Origin: an uncultured Prevotella sp.
GTDB lineage: Bacteria; Bacteroidota; Bacteroidia; Bacteroidales; Bacteroidaceae
Reading direction: 5' to 3'
NCBI GenBank assembly: GCA_905235835.1
Contig: CAJONQ010000050.1
Location: 1 to 46,541 of the forward strand
Length of the DNA: 46,541 nucleotides
The notes under the pieces are model-generated. The model saw only the letters and a list, made by a program, of their open reading frames with translations, was not told the DNA's origin and searched no databases. The translations under genes were made by a program, and so were the position numbers. Positions 34,436 through 42,468 of this stretch are shown in pieces. Every line of letters begins with the position of its first letter. Within the stretch, counting starts at the first letter, position 1.

Positions 34436-35734
34436 ATGATTTGGAATGAGAGTGTAGAATGTATGGATCGTGAGCAGTTGCGTGAGATCCAGAGCATCAG
34501 ATTAAGAAAGATGGCAGAGTATGTGTATCATAACACGCCATTCTATCGTAAGAAATTTCAAGAAATGGGTTTGGAACCTGGCGATATCAAAGATATAGAT
34601 GATATCGTTAAGTTGCCGTTTACTGATAAGCTTGACTTGCGTGACAACTATCCTTTTGGACTGGCGGCAGTTCCGATGAGTCAAATCGTTCGCATTCATG
34701 CCTCTTCAGGGACAACAGGTAAGCCTGTGGTTGTGCTTCATACTCGTAAGGATATTGCTATGTGGACAGAGGCTATTTCTCGTGCCTTTACCGCCTATGG
34801 TGCCTCAAAAGATGATATTTTTCAGGTGTCCTATGGTTATGGACTATTTACAGGTGGATTGGGTGCTCATGATGGAGCTACGAATATTGGCGCTAGTGTA
34901 ATTCCAATGTCTTCTGGCAATACGCAAAAGCAGATAACGTTGATGCATGACTTTGGTGCATCTGTACTATGCTGTACTCCGTCTTATGCTATGTTCTTGG
35001 GAGAGGCTATGCGTGAGTGTGAGTGGCCTCGTGAAGAGTTTAAATTGCGTATTGGTGCCTTTGGTGCTGAACCGTGGACCGAAGAGATGCGTCAGAAATT
35101 GGAGTCAACTATAGGTATTAAGGCATATGACATCTATGGGTTGAGCGAGATAGCCGGTCCAGGTGTAGGTTATGAGTGCGAATACCAGCATGGCACACAC
35201 CTCAATGAAGACTATTTCTATCCTGAGATTCTAAACCCAGAGACTGGTGAACCAATGCCCGAAGGTGAGTTGGGCGAGTTAGCCTTCACCCACCTGACAA
35301 AAGAAGGAATGCCATTGTTGCGTTATCGTACTCACGACTTGACAGCACTTCATTACGATAAATGCGCTTGTGGGCGTACTTTGGTACGAATGGACCGTAT
35401 TCTGGGACGTTGTGACGACATGCTCATTATCCGTGGTGTTAATGTGTTCCCATCCCAGATTGAGGCTGTCATCCTGTCTTTACCAGAGTACGAGCCTCAC
35501 TTCTTGTTGACTGTTGACCGTGTTAATAACACAGATACCAGTGAATTGAAGGTGGAAGTGAAGGAAGAGTACTTTACAGATGATATGGCGACGATGGTCG
35601 GCTTGCAGAAAAAACTGGAGGCAGAGCTTCGCTCCGTCATTGGTCTTGGCTTTAAGATCAAACTAGTAGAGCCTAAGGGTATCGAGCGCTCAACTGGTAA
35701 GGCAAAGCGTGTGATAGATAATCGTAAACTATAA
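34436..35734 (+). CDS. Phenylacetate-CoA ligase (PaaK-type, AMP-forming)
   Basis: 432 aa, the usual length. Adenylate-forming enzyme that activates phenylacetate or another aryl acid with ATP and CoA. Core motif SSGTTGKP binds ATP phosphates, DIYGLSE is the A5 motif, LRYRTHD and GRxDDMLIIRGVNVFPSQIE are the A7/A8 hinge region. The C-terminal catalytic Lys lies in STGKAKRV. In Bacteroidetes this gene is often beside indolepyruvate oxidoreductase (iorAB), which makes aryl acyl-CoAs. Those genes are absent here, but the double-ACT gene that commonly joins them follows by 19 bases. Confidence 0.92.
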   Translation: MIWNESVECMDREQLREIQSIRLRKMAEYVYHNTPFYRKKFQEMGLEPGDIKDIDDIVKLPFTDKLDLRDNYPFGLAAVPMSQIVRIHASSGTTGKPVVVLHTRKDIAMWTEAISRAFTAYGASKDDIFQVSYGYGLFTGGLGAHDGATNIGASVIPMSSGNTQKQITLMHDFGASVLCCTPSYAMFLGEAMRECEWPREEFKLRIGAFGAEPWTEEMRQKLESTIGIKAYDIYGLSEIAGPGVGYECEYQHGTHLNEDYFYPEILNPETGEPMPEGELGELAFTHLTKEGMPLLRYRTHDLTALHYDKCACGRTLVRMDRILGRCDDMLIIRGVNVFPSQIEAVILSLPEYEPHFLLTVDRVNNTDTSELKVEVKEEYFTDDMATMVGLQKKLEAELRSVIGLGFKIKLVEPKGIERSTGKAKRVIDNRKL

Positions 35735-35753
35735 AACTAAAAACTGAAATATT

Positions 35754-36179
35754 ATGTTAGCAAAGCAACTGTCTATTTTCTTAGAGAACAAGTCTGGTCG
35801 TCTCACTGAGGTGACAGATGTGTTAGGTGAAGCTGGGGTCAATCTCTCAGCGATGAGTATTGCGGATAACTCTGATTTCGGAATTTTGCGTTGTATCGTA
35901 AGTGACCCGGATAAAGCTTATCAGGTTTTGAAGGCAGCTCACTTCGCAGTGAAGATTACAGATGTAATTGGATTTATATGTCCAAACACTAGTGGCTCTC
36001 TTACAAAAGTGCTTAAGATGCTCTCTGATGCAGGTGTCTTTATCGAGTATATGTATTCGTTTGCCAATGGTGATGTCGCACATGTTGTCATCCGTCCTAC
36101 AGACTTAGAAAGCTGTGAGCGTATTCTCGCAGAGAAGAAAGTCGACCTTATGGCAGCCAGTGATTTATACAAATTATAA
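35754..36179 (+). CDS. Double-ACT-domain protein
   Basis: 141 aa, made of two ACT domains (about 4-70 and 70-138). The first has the typical LENKSGRLTEVTDVLGEAGVNLSAMS. The second has the pattern NTSGSLTKVLKMLSDAGVFIEYMYSF. ACT pairs bind amino acids and regulate enzymes. Its position behind the aryl-CoA ligase suggests aromatic amino acid sensing for that pathway. No catalytic domain. Probably co-transcribed with the ligase. Confidence 0.9.
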   Translation: MLAKQLSIFLENKSGRLTEVTDVLGEAGVNLSAMSIADNSDFGILRCIVSDPDKAYQVLKAAHFAVKITDVIGFICPNTSGSLTKVLKMLSDAGVFIEYMYSFANGDVAHVVIRPTDLESCERILAEKKVDLMAASDLYKL

Positions 36180-36207
36180 GGAAATAGTGAAAAAAGTGGT
36201 GCAAAAG

Positions 36208-36239
36208 TTTGGTGGTTTCAAAAAAACTCCTTACCTTTG
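36208..36239 (+). promoter_or_regulatory. Promoter of tRNA-Val copy 2
   Basis: TTTG (36208-36211), 20-base spacer, TACCTTTG (36232-36239), about 20 bases before the tRNA. Confidence 0.82.
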
Positions 36240-36259
36240 CACCCGCTTACAACAAGTAA

Positions 36260-36334
36260 GGGCGCTTAGCTCAGCTGGTTTAGAGCATCTGCCTTACAAG
36301 CAGAGGGTCGGGGGTTCGAATCCCTCAGCGCCCA
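36260..36334 (+). tRNA. tRNA-Val (anticodon TAC), copy 2
   Basis: Identical base for base to the tRNA at 34235-34309. Shared sequence continues about 8 bases past the 3' end (CAAAAGA). It has its own promoter, unlike copy 1. Confidence 0.97.
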
Positions 36335-36342
36335 CAAAAGAA

Positions 36343-36376
36343 AACCTCTTTCCTAAATGGAGAGAGGTTCTTTTTT
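36343..36376. terminator. Bidirectional terminator after tRNA-Val copy 2
   Basis: AACCTCT / AGAGGTT stem with internal CC/GG pairing, T-run on the plus strand and, read in reverse, T-rich on the minus strand. It can serve the tRNA and the convergent gene ending at 36404. Confidence 0.8.
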
Positions 36377-36403
36377 ATATTATATTAGGTGAATGATGAG
36401 TTT

Positions 36404-36972
36404 TTAATTGTCAGGATCACCTAAATAATGATATTCTGTCACATTAGGATTCTCACCGATGTAGTCATCCTGCGGAACAGGATCAATAAGTCGCTCTTTG
36501 TTGTAATTCTTGATCGTGCTGACAAAAAGGATGATATCACTATACTTCACAGTTGGGATGACCAAGTTGAAGATACCAACACCCACACGAATACCCTCAG
36601 TACTTAAATTATTGCGCAGACGTGCTGTTGAATAGAATGAGTGACGGTAAATTTCTAACTTGTTATATTTGTCAAACGCCTCCATTGCTTCTTTGTCGTT
36701 AACAGTAGTATCAGCCACTGTGAAGATACGACTCATATTTGCAACGGCATCGTCGATGGCATCCCCTTTGATACTGTCGTTCTGTTGGATACATTCACGG
36801 ATATTGTCCATCATCTCAGTTTGCATCTTCCTGATGGTCTTGTTATCACGGCAATAATAAAGAGGACAAAGAGTAATACAAGAAGGATGACGATTTTCCC
36901 CAAGCAGCTATGGTAAAACTCTTGCGGGAGCGATTGTTTGGTACGGTATGAATTTTTGTTGTCTTGTTCCAT
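36404..36972 (-). pseudogene. DUF4359-like membrane-anchored protein, frameshifted
   Basis: The 5' part (ATG 36972) encodes a polar N-terminus, then a membrane segment KIVILLVLLFVLFIIAVI, and runs out of frame at a stop after RPSGRCKLR. The downstream frame (from about 36846, ending at 36404) continues with NKTIRKMQTEMMDNIRECIQ and about 125 further residues, including HSFYSTARLR and GVGIFNLV. Shifting one base near 36846 joins them into a protein of about 189 residues. The pattern of an N-terminal helix followed by a soluble domain resembles DUF4359, tentatively. The usable start in the second frame (ATG 36826) lacks the membrane anchor. A real one-base mutation or a sequencing indel. Confidence 0.7.
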
Positions 36973-36998
36973 AATATGAAGTGTTTTTGAATTGTTGT

Positions 36999-37580
36999 CT
37001 AAGAACTATGTAGCAAATTCATAAATTCTTGTCTGGTCTTGGCTTGGTTGAATGCACCGCTGAATTCACTAGTGGTAGTGATAGAGTTTTGTTTCTCAAC
37101 TCCCCGCATCTGCATACACATATGACGGGCTTCTATTACCACCATGACTCCTAATGGGTGAAGTGTCTGCTCAATACATTGTTTAATCTGCAGTGTCATG
37201 CGTTCTTGCACTTGTAGGCGATGAGCATAGATATCTACTACACGTGCGATTTTGGATAGTCCTGTGATGTATCCATTGGGAATATAAGCAACATGAGCCT
37301 TGCCGTAAAAAGGTAACATATGATGCTCGCATAATGAGAAGAAATCGATGTCCTTGACTATCACCATTTGGCTGTAATCCTCTTTGAAAAGAGCATCACG
37401 AAGCACCTGATGTGCGTCCATCGAATAGCCTCGTGTCAAAACCTGCATAGCTTTAGCTACTCGCATTGGAGTCTTCTGAAGTCCTTCTCGTCCAGCATCT
37501 TCTCCAAGGAGTTTAAGGATGTCTTTATAGTGGGCGGCAAGTTCATCCAATCCGTCTCTAAAGTCTGTCTCTGTATTCAT
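36999..37580 (-). CDS. folE: GTP cyclohydrolase I
   Basis: 193 aa, normal for FolE. Converts GTP to 7,8-dihydroneopterin triphosphate, the entry to folate synthesis. Zinc site in [10 protein letters not shown] (Cys and His) with a further Cys in [11 protein letters not shown]. Other signatures: [27 protein letters not shown] and the C-terminal [11 protein letters not shown]. The start abuts the SPOR-gene stop exactly (no gap), so the two are translationally coupled. Confidence 0.97.
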   Translation of the reverse strand: MNTETDFRDGLDELAAHYKDILKLLGEDAGREGLQKTPMRVAKAMQVLTRGYSMDAHQVLRDALFKEDYSQMVIVKDIDFFSLCEHHMLPFYGKAHVAYIPNGYITGLSKIARVVDIYAHRLQVQERMTLQIKQCIEQTLHPLGVMVVIEARHMCMQMRGVEKQNSITTTSEFSGAFNQAKTRQEFMNLLHSS

Positions 37581-38135
37581 TTAATAAGGTACAGTTATTT
37601 TTCCTTTAACAATAGATGCTTGTTTATAGCCCATATTCTGTAGCCTTACCATCATTTGGTGGGCTTCTTCATAGGTGCGGAAGTTGCCTACACGGCATAT
37701 CCAGCGTGGAGAATAGAAATGGACGTAAACAGAAACATTGGGAATTTGTGCCTTGATATTGTTACGTATCTGCTCGGCTGTCTGACGGTCTTTGCGGGAG
37801 TTTCCACCAGCAAAAGCCTGTACGCGGTAGCCGGTGATTTTCTGAGTGGCTTTTCGCGAATTCTCTGCAGATGGTTCTGTCTCCTCTACCTCTTTGTCAG
37901 AGTTCGTGGCTGATACCGCAACATTTGTACTGCTGGCATGCTTGTTGTCCTTTGAAGGCTCTGCCTGTTTTTTGCTGTCGTTAGGCTTTTGTGGTTGTTG
38001 TGATACTCCTGTCGCACTGGGGTCATTCACCAGTTGATCAATTTCCTCGCTCTGATGAATAGTCACCGTACCCTTACCGTCAACCTTTTTTTGAACACGT
38101 TCAGTAAAAGATTGTGCATTGGCATGCACCAGCAT
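37581..38135 (-). CDS. SPOR-domain envelope protein, start region probably frameshifted
   Basis: 184 aa as an ATG-started frame. Residues about 100-182 form a SPOR domain (YRVQAFAGG, IRNNIKAQIPN, WICRVGNFRTYEEAHQMM, GYKQASIVKG), which binds denuded peptidoglycan at division sites; the middle is low-complexity Pro/Lys/Ser/Glu. The start is a problem. In frame before ATG 38135 lies RNRWIITFILCVG, which with MLVHANA makes a complete signal peptide, but no ATG precedes it. ATG 38184, just after tpiA, is one base out of frame (MTSS-stop). Removing a single base near 38172-38180 would give a full signal peptide. The true start is probably 38184, with an indel. Confidence 0.78.
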   Translation of the reverse strand: MLVHANAQSFTERVQKKVDGKGTVTIHQSEEIDQLVNDPSATGVSQQPQKPNDSKKQAEPSKDNKHASSTNVAVSATNSDKEVEETEPSAENSRKATQKITGYRVQAFAGGNSRKDRQTAEQIRNNIKAQIPNVSVYVHFYSPRWICRVGNFRTYEEAHQMMVRLQNMGYKQASIVKGKITVPY

Positions 38136-38191
38136 GCCAACACACAGTATGAAAGTGATTATCCATCTGTTACGATGACGTCATGTGATTA

Positions 38192-40114
38192 TTATTTCCA
38201 AGCGTCAATAATACCCTTGAAATCTGCGCATTTCAAAGAAGCGCCTCCAATCAGACCACCATCGATGTCAGGTTTTGCAAATAGCTCAGGAGCATTGCTT
38301 GCCTTGCAACTGCCACCATACAGGATACTGGTATCCTCGGCAACAGCCTTGCCGTATTTGTCAGCAACAATAGAGCGGATGTAAGCGTGAATCTCCTCTG
38401 CCTGGTCTGCTGTTGCTGTCTTACCAGTGCCAATAGCCCAGATTGGCTCGTAGGCGATCACAATCTTGCGGAAGTCTTCCTCACTGAGGTTGAAAACGCT
38501 ACCTTCCAGCTCTGCCTTTACAACTTCGTTCTGCTTGTTAGCCTCACGCTCTTCCAAAGTCTCACCAATACAGAAGATAACTTTCAGACCGTTTTTCAGG
38601 GCGAGCAAAACTTTCTCTTTCAGAATCTCAGGAGTCTCCTTATAATACTCACGACGCTCTGAGTGACCTAAGATAACATACTGGGCTCCTGTACTCTTTA
38701 CCATTTCGGCAGATACTTCACCAGTAAAGGCGCCCTTTTCCTTGTCGGCACAATTCTCTGCACCAAGTCCAATAACCTCTTGATTAATAACCTGAGCCAC
38801 TGAGGCAAGGTGGATAAACGGTGTGCAGATTACAACACCGCAGTTTGGTTTGTCGGCAGCAAGTGCCTCGTTCAGCTCTTTAGCCAGAGCAACTCCTTCT
38901 TGCAGGTTCAGGTTCATCTTCCAGTTTCCTGCTACAATTTTCTTTCTCATGTCTTTACGTTTTAAAATATGATAAATGTTAAACTTCTCTTTTTTCTTAA
39001 TCCAGTTTGACCATGCCCAAAGACGGTCTGCTATTGTTAGAAGGACAAGAGGTAGTACATACCACAAAATGATGGTCATGATCTTCTGAGGTATGGAGTC
39101 TTCTGGCATCTGACCGATTTCTATTTTCTCCAATCTGTCTGTCAGTTCAGTTTCCTTAGGCAGGTTATTATTGCCCCATTTGCGGATAATTGTACCGTCT
39201 TTGATGAGTATTAGTCCAGGATTACTCCTGATCATCGTTTTCAAGACGATATCGTCAGTCTGACAAAACTCGTATTCAGCTCCTGTGCCATTTCTCCATC
39301 TGTTGATGGTTCTCTCACCACTTGCCGTTAGCCCGTATAGTGGATACCCTTTTTCCTGTGTATATTCAAACAATTGGTTAATCTTGTCAAACTGACTCTC
39401 GTCAGCCTGTTCAAGATGGGGTGATACCAACAGGAACACATACCCTTTCAAGTTTAGAATCGAGTCGGTGATGTCTGTACCGTCTTCGCGCTCCATGAAG
39501 AGATCGGTATAGGGCGACTCCTCGCCCTCCATCATCTGCTCCCATCCTTTTCGCAGGTCTGTCCCTATATGGTAGGGGCGGAAATCGAAATAGGGTAGTT
39601 TGTAAAGTGACTCTCCTGCCACTACAAGGATAAACAAGGCAGTGAAGTTCATCACAATCCATTGGTTCGTCCTTGATACGAAGCGCATCATCTCCAATGG
39701 CTGCCACGCTATCAGTGTGGAACATGCCAAAAGAATGACATTCTTCCAGAATGTCTGCCAGTTGGTAAGCACGATAGCATCACCAAAACAACCGCAGTCA
39801 CTGATTGGATTTGCAAGAGCAAGCCATAGAGTCAACGGTGTCATGATGATGAGCCATATCAGTATGATGCGTGTCACTACACGACGCCGTATGGCAAAAA
39901 GTAAACAAATGCCAAGCCAAAACTCGGCTGCCGACAACAAGACGGACGCAATAAGCGTGATGAAGTCGGGAATATATGTCCCAAGATGCATCGCCGCCAA
40001 ATAGTCAGCAATTTTGTATTGTGTGCCCATTGGGTCTACTGCCTTGACAAATCCAGAGAGGATAAAGGTCAGCGCGACCACGAAACGGGCGATATTCACC
40101 AATATCTTTTTCAT
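38192..40114 (-). CDS. tpiA: DoxX/BT_3928-type membrane protein fused in frame to triosephosphate isomerase
   Basis: 640 aa in one frame. Residues 1 to about 385 are a BT_3928/DoxX-type inner-membrane protein. It has four helices near the N-terminus (including [12 protein letters not shown] and [12 protein letters not shown] with a Cys pair), a soluble thioredoxin-like region, and a last helix near 350-370. Residues 389-640 are a complete triosephosphate isomerase (glyceraldehyde-3-phosphate / dihydroxyacetone phosphate). It starts [13 protein letters not shown], with the catalytic His in LGHSERR, Glu in [13 protein letters not shown] and the phosphate loop GGSCKASN. In related genomes these are two adjacent genes, and the joining segment here ([16 protein letters not shown]) looks like translated intergenic DNA. 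A one-base change in the A6 run near 38993 would restore a stop (KKKREV-stop). Confidence 0.85.
   Translation of the reverse strand: MKKILVNIARFVVALTFILSGFVKAVDPMGTQYKIADYLAAMHLGTYIPDFITLIASVLLSAAEFWLGICLLFAIRRRVVTRIILIWLIIMTPLTLWLALANPISDCGCFGDAIVLTNWQTFWKNVILLACSTLIAWQPLEMMRFVSRTNQWIVMNFTALFILVVAGESLYKLPYFDFRPYHIGTDLRKGWEQMMEGEESPYTDLFMEREDGTDITDSILNLKGYVFLLVSPHLEQADESQFDKINQLFEYTQEKGYPLYGLTASGERTINRWRNGTGAEYEFCQTDDIVLKTMIRSNPGLILIKDGTIIRKWGNNNLPKETELTDRLEKIEIGQMPEDSIPQKIMTIILWYVLPLVLLTIADRLWAWSNWIKKKEKFNIYHILKRKDMRKKIVAGNWKMNLNLQEGVALAKELNEALAADKPNCGVVICTPFIHLASVAQVINQEVIGLGAENCADKEKGAFTGEVSAEMVKSTGAQYVILGHSERREYYKETPEILKEKVLLALKNGLKVIFCIGETLEEREANKQNEVVKAELEGSVFNLSEEDFRKIVIAYEPIWAIGTGKTATADQAEEIHAYIRSIVADKYGKAVAEDTSILYGGSCKASNAPELFAKPDIDGGLIGGASLKCADFKGIIDAWK
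38940..38960 (-). other. Likely independent tpiA start within the fused frame
   Basis: ATG at 38948-38950 begins the canonical TpiA N-terminus ([11 protein letters not shown]). If the fusion is an assembly artefact, or if internal initiation occurs, tpiA is 38192-38950 (252 aa, normal length). No strong Shine-Dalgarno is present. Confidence 0.75.
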
Positions 40115-40665
40115 CCTTGTTCACTCAACTTAATCGCTCCGAAGACCGCATAGTTGATGATATCCATATAGTTGGCGTCGATGCCCTCACTGACGAGGGT
40201 GTCACCTTGGAGATTCTCTATCTCCTTGATACGTTCTATTTTGGTGAGGATGAAATCTGTATAACTGCTGACACGCATACCACGCCACGCTTCGTCGTAG
40301 TCGTGGTTCTTGCGTTTCATCAGTTCGAGAGCCTCCAAGGCATAGCGGTCATAGAGTGCCATTGCCTCTTTGGCTTGCATATCAATTGTGTCAGAAAAGC
40401 CATTCGCCAGTTGGATGAGTCCCACGATACCATAGTTAATCAAGGCGATGAACTCTGGGCGGATGCCTTCGCCCACCAGCGACTCCTTCTTAATCTCTAA
40501 AGAGCGAATACGCTTAGCTTTGATAAACAATTGGTCAGTGAGCGACTGGGGACGTAGGATACGCCAAGAAGCTCCGTAGTCGTGAAGCTTCTTCTCAAAC
40601 AGACTGCGGCATTCCCGCATCACCTGCTCAAACTGCGCATTGGTTTTCTCGTTAGTCTCTGCCAT
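40111..40665 (-). CDS. DUF1599 protein (tandem nucleotide-modification-associated domain)
   Basis: 184 aa made of two homologous halves: [20 protein letters not shown]...KRIRSLE and [19 protein letters not shown]...ERIKEIE. The same HDYxxxWRxxR motif recurs about 105 residues apart, with a conserved NYG/NYA helix in each half. DUF1599 proteins are linked by profile methods to nucleotide-modification enzymes (Nmad1), but a function has not been shown. It overlaps the DoxX-type gene by four bases, the common Bacteroidetes order (DUF1599, DoxX, tpiA, SPOR, folE). Confidence 0.88.
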   Translation of the reverse strand: MAETNEKTNAQFEQVMRECRSLFEKKLHDYGASWRILRPQSLTDQLFIKAKRIRSLEIKKESLVGEGIRPEFIALINYGIVGLIQLANGFSDTIDMQAKEAMALYDRYALEALELMKRKNHDYDEAWRGMRVSSYTDFILTKIERIKEIENLQGDTLVSEGIDANYMDIINYAVFGAIKLSEQG

Positions 40666-40674
40666 TGTGGCTAT

Positions 40675-42333
40675 TTAGAAATTAATGGCGAATGAAGCAC
40701 CCAGCACGAAGGAGTGCATCGTTTTCTTGATGCTCTTGCTGGCAGTGTAATTCTCTTTATATTGTTCTGCAGTCATGTTTGTAAAATAAGAAGGGAACAG
40801 ACCGTAAACAAGACCTCCATAGTCGTAATTAATGGTGTAGGTCTTACGGGATACGTCATAATCGAGGAATACTTTCCATGAGAAGTTCTTTTTATAGGCA
40901 TAGGTCAGTGAGATACCGGTACCGAACTTCATGGTGTTATTACCACTAACGGTGAAATAGTCCCATTCCATGTCGAAATTGTTTCCTGTAGGTTTCAGTG
41001 GCTCATCCTCTTTTTTGTATTCTTGACCAGCCAGTTTGGCATTCAGAGAGAGTTCCTGCATAATGCTGCGACCAATGAGCAGTTTGCTGCCCAATGCAAA
41101 GCGGTCGGAGAGAGGGAAATTGAAATAAGCACCCAAGTCGACGGCAAACTCCGTCAAGTGGTCACTCTCAATGATGAAATCGACATCGTTAATCTCTGTC
41201 TCAATAGATTGCAGGTCTTCTTCGTCAAATTGCGACATGGCATCATACAGATCAGATACGTCTTCCCATGCGAGATCTGTGATTTTATTCCATCCCTTGA
41301 TAGGAGTACTCTTCACACGCAAGCGGCCACCCACACCGATATAAGGGTTGAAGAAGTACGCACCTTCAGCACTTACTGCTGTGGAAGCCTGGAACTTCAG
41401 GTTCATGTCGTCTGACCACCCGAACTCTTTCATGCTGAAGTCAAGATCGCGAGAGCCCAGTCCGATACCCATCGAGATAGAGAAGAAAGAGGGGTGGGTG
41501 ATGACACTGGCTTCACCGATGTTGTCGTTGCGAAGTAGTCCCTTGCCCTTAAAGAGCAAGTCGCAGATGGCATAGCCTAACTCACCAGAGAGCATACCGA
41601 GACCAGCACCAGAGAGCACATCACTGATCCAGTGACGGTTGTTGAGTACACGCATGACACCTGTTGCCGTAGCTACACCATAGCCAGCTACCGAATACCA
41701 AGGTGAACGAGTCAGACCATACTCCTTGTGTAACAGTGTGGCACCTACGAAAGCTGTGGCTGTATGACCTGAAGGCCATGAGTTGGCAGTACTTCCGTCG
41801 GGGCGCATCTCCTTGGCGGTATGTTTGATGGTATTGACAAAGAGTGCCATGATACCATAACCCATACCAGCACTTGCCAGCAATCGGGGCCAGTCACTAC
41901 GTCCTTCCACACCAGCCAGTTTCAGTCCAACTACTGCAGCAGGACCAAAGAACTGGGTGTAATCATCGATACCAGTTTTGAATTTTGTTACTAACGAGTG
42001 CTTGTCTTGTTGCTTGAAGGCATTCTTCTCACTCTTGGCAATAATACCGGCAATGAAAAGAGGTACACCGGCAAAAGTCATGTCATCCATGAACTTATAA
42101 GCCTTAGTGTTGGGATTGGTACGTGACTTAAAGAACGCAAAGTCCATTTTGGGCTCTGGAGCATTCAGGTCAAGTTCACTTTTGTTGTAGCTCTCATTAC
42201 TTAAAGAACCCAATTCTGCTTTCATTTCAGGAACATCAAGCGTCAAAGGCTCTAAGTTCTTGTAGTTATCAACGTTAAAAGCAGAAGCATTCGTGGCTGT
42301 CCACAAAAGGAGTGCTGTCAGAATATGTTTCAT
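40675..42333 (-). CDS. PAP2-family phosphatase with C-terminal barrel-like domain
   Basis: 552 aa. Signal peptide (MKHILTALLLWTATNASA). Residues about 80-235 hold a PAP2 acid-phosphatase domain with all three motifs: K-(x6)-RP in KEMRPDG, PSGH in SWPSGHTA, and the third motif in NNRHWISD. The remaining ~300 residues are strand-rich with amphipathic alternation (YFNFPLSDRFALGSKLLIG, GTGISLTYAYKKNFSWKVFLDY) and end in phenylalanine after SFAINF, typical of an outer-membrane barrel. It may dephosphorylate a lipid or polyprenyl phosphate near the outer membrane; the substrate is unknown. The start at 42333 is chosen for the signal peptide; the frame is open to 42393. Confidence 0.85.
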   Translation of the reverse strand: MKHILTALLLWTATNASAFNVDNYKNLEPLTLDVPEMKAELGSLSNESYNKSELDLNAPEPKMDFAFFKSRTNPNTKAYKFMDDMTFAGVPLFIAGIIAKSEKNAFKQQDKHSLVTKFKTGIDDYTQFFGPAAVVGLKLAGVEGRSDWPRLLASAGMGYGIMALFVNTIKHTAKEMRPDGSTANSWPSGHTATAFVGATLLHKEYGLTRSPWYSVAGYGVATATGVMRVLNNRHWISDVLSGAGLGMLSGELGYAICDLLFKGKGLLRNDNIGEASVITHPSFFSISMGIGLGSRDLDFSMKEFGWSDDMNLKFQASTAVSAEGAYFFNPYIGVGGRLRVKSTPIKGWNKITDLAWEDVSDLYDAMSQFDEEDLQSIETEINDVDFIIESDHLTEFAVDLGAYFNFPLSDRFALGSKLLIGRSIMQELSLNAKLAGQEYKKEDEPLKPTGNNFDMEWDYFTVSGNNTMKFGTGISLTYAYKKNFSWKVFLDYDVSRKTYTINYDYGGLVYGLFPSYFTNMTAEQYKENYTASKSIKKTMHSFVLGASFAINF

Positions 42334-42382
42334 AATATTCAAAATATTTATATTAAGTATATTAAGTTTTGCTATTTGTGTG

Positions 42383-42390
42383 CAAAGGTA
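42383..42390 (-). promoter_or_regulatory. -7 box for the PAP2 gene
   Basis: Minus-strand TACCTTTG, about 50 bases before ATG 42333. A good -33 box is not clear. Confidence 0.55.
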
Positions 42391-42435
42391 CAAATAATTT
42401 AGGAAATAAGAATTAAGTTTTATAAATATTTTTTG

Positions 42436-42443
42436 TACTTTTG
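42436..42443 (+). promoter_or_regulatory. -7 box for the CCA-adding enzyme gene
   Basis: TACTTTTG, 25 bases before ATG 42469. The TTG at 42433 that could extend the ORF lies directly before this box and is rejected. Confidence 0.6.
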
Positions 42444-42468
42444 CAGTCGGAAAAGATTAGTCAGTAGA

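Noticed and set aside
34235..36334. tRNA-integrated genomic island between the tRNA copies
   Set aside because: No integrase or phage gene, and the contents are metabolic genes normal for the phylum.
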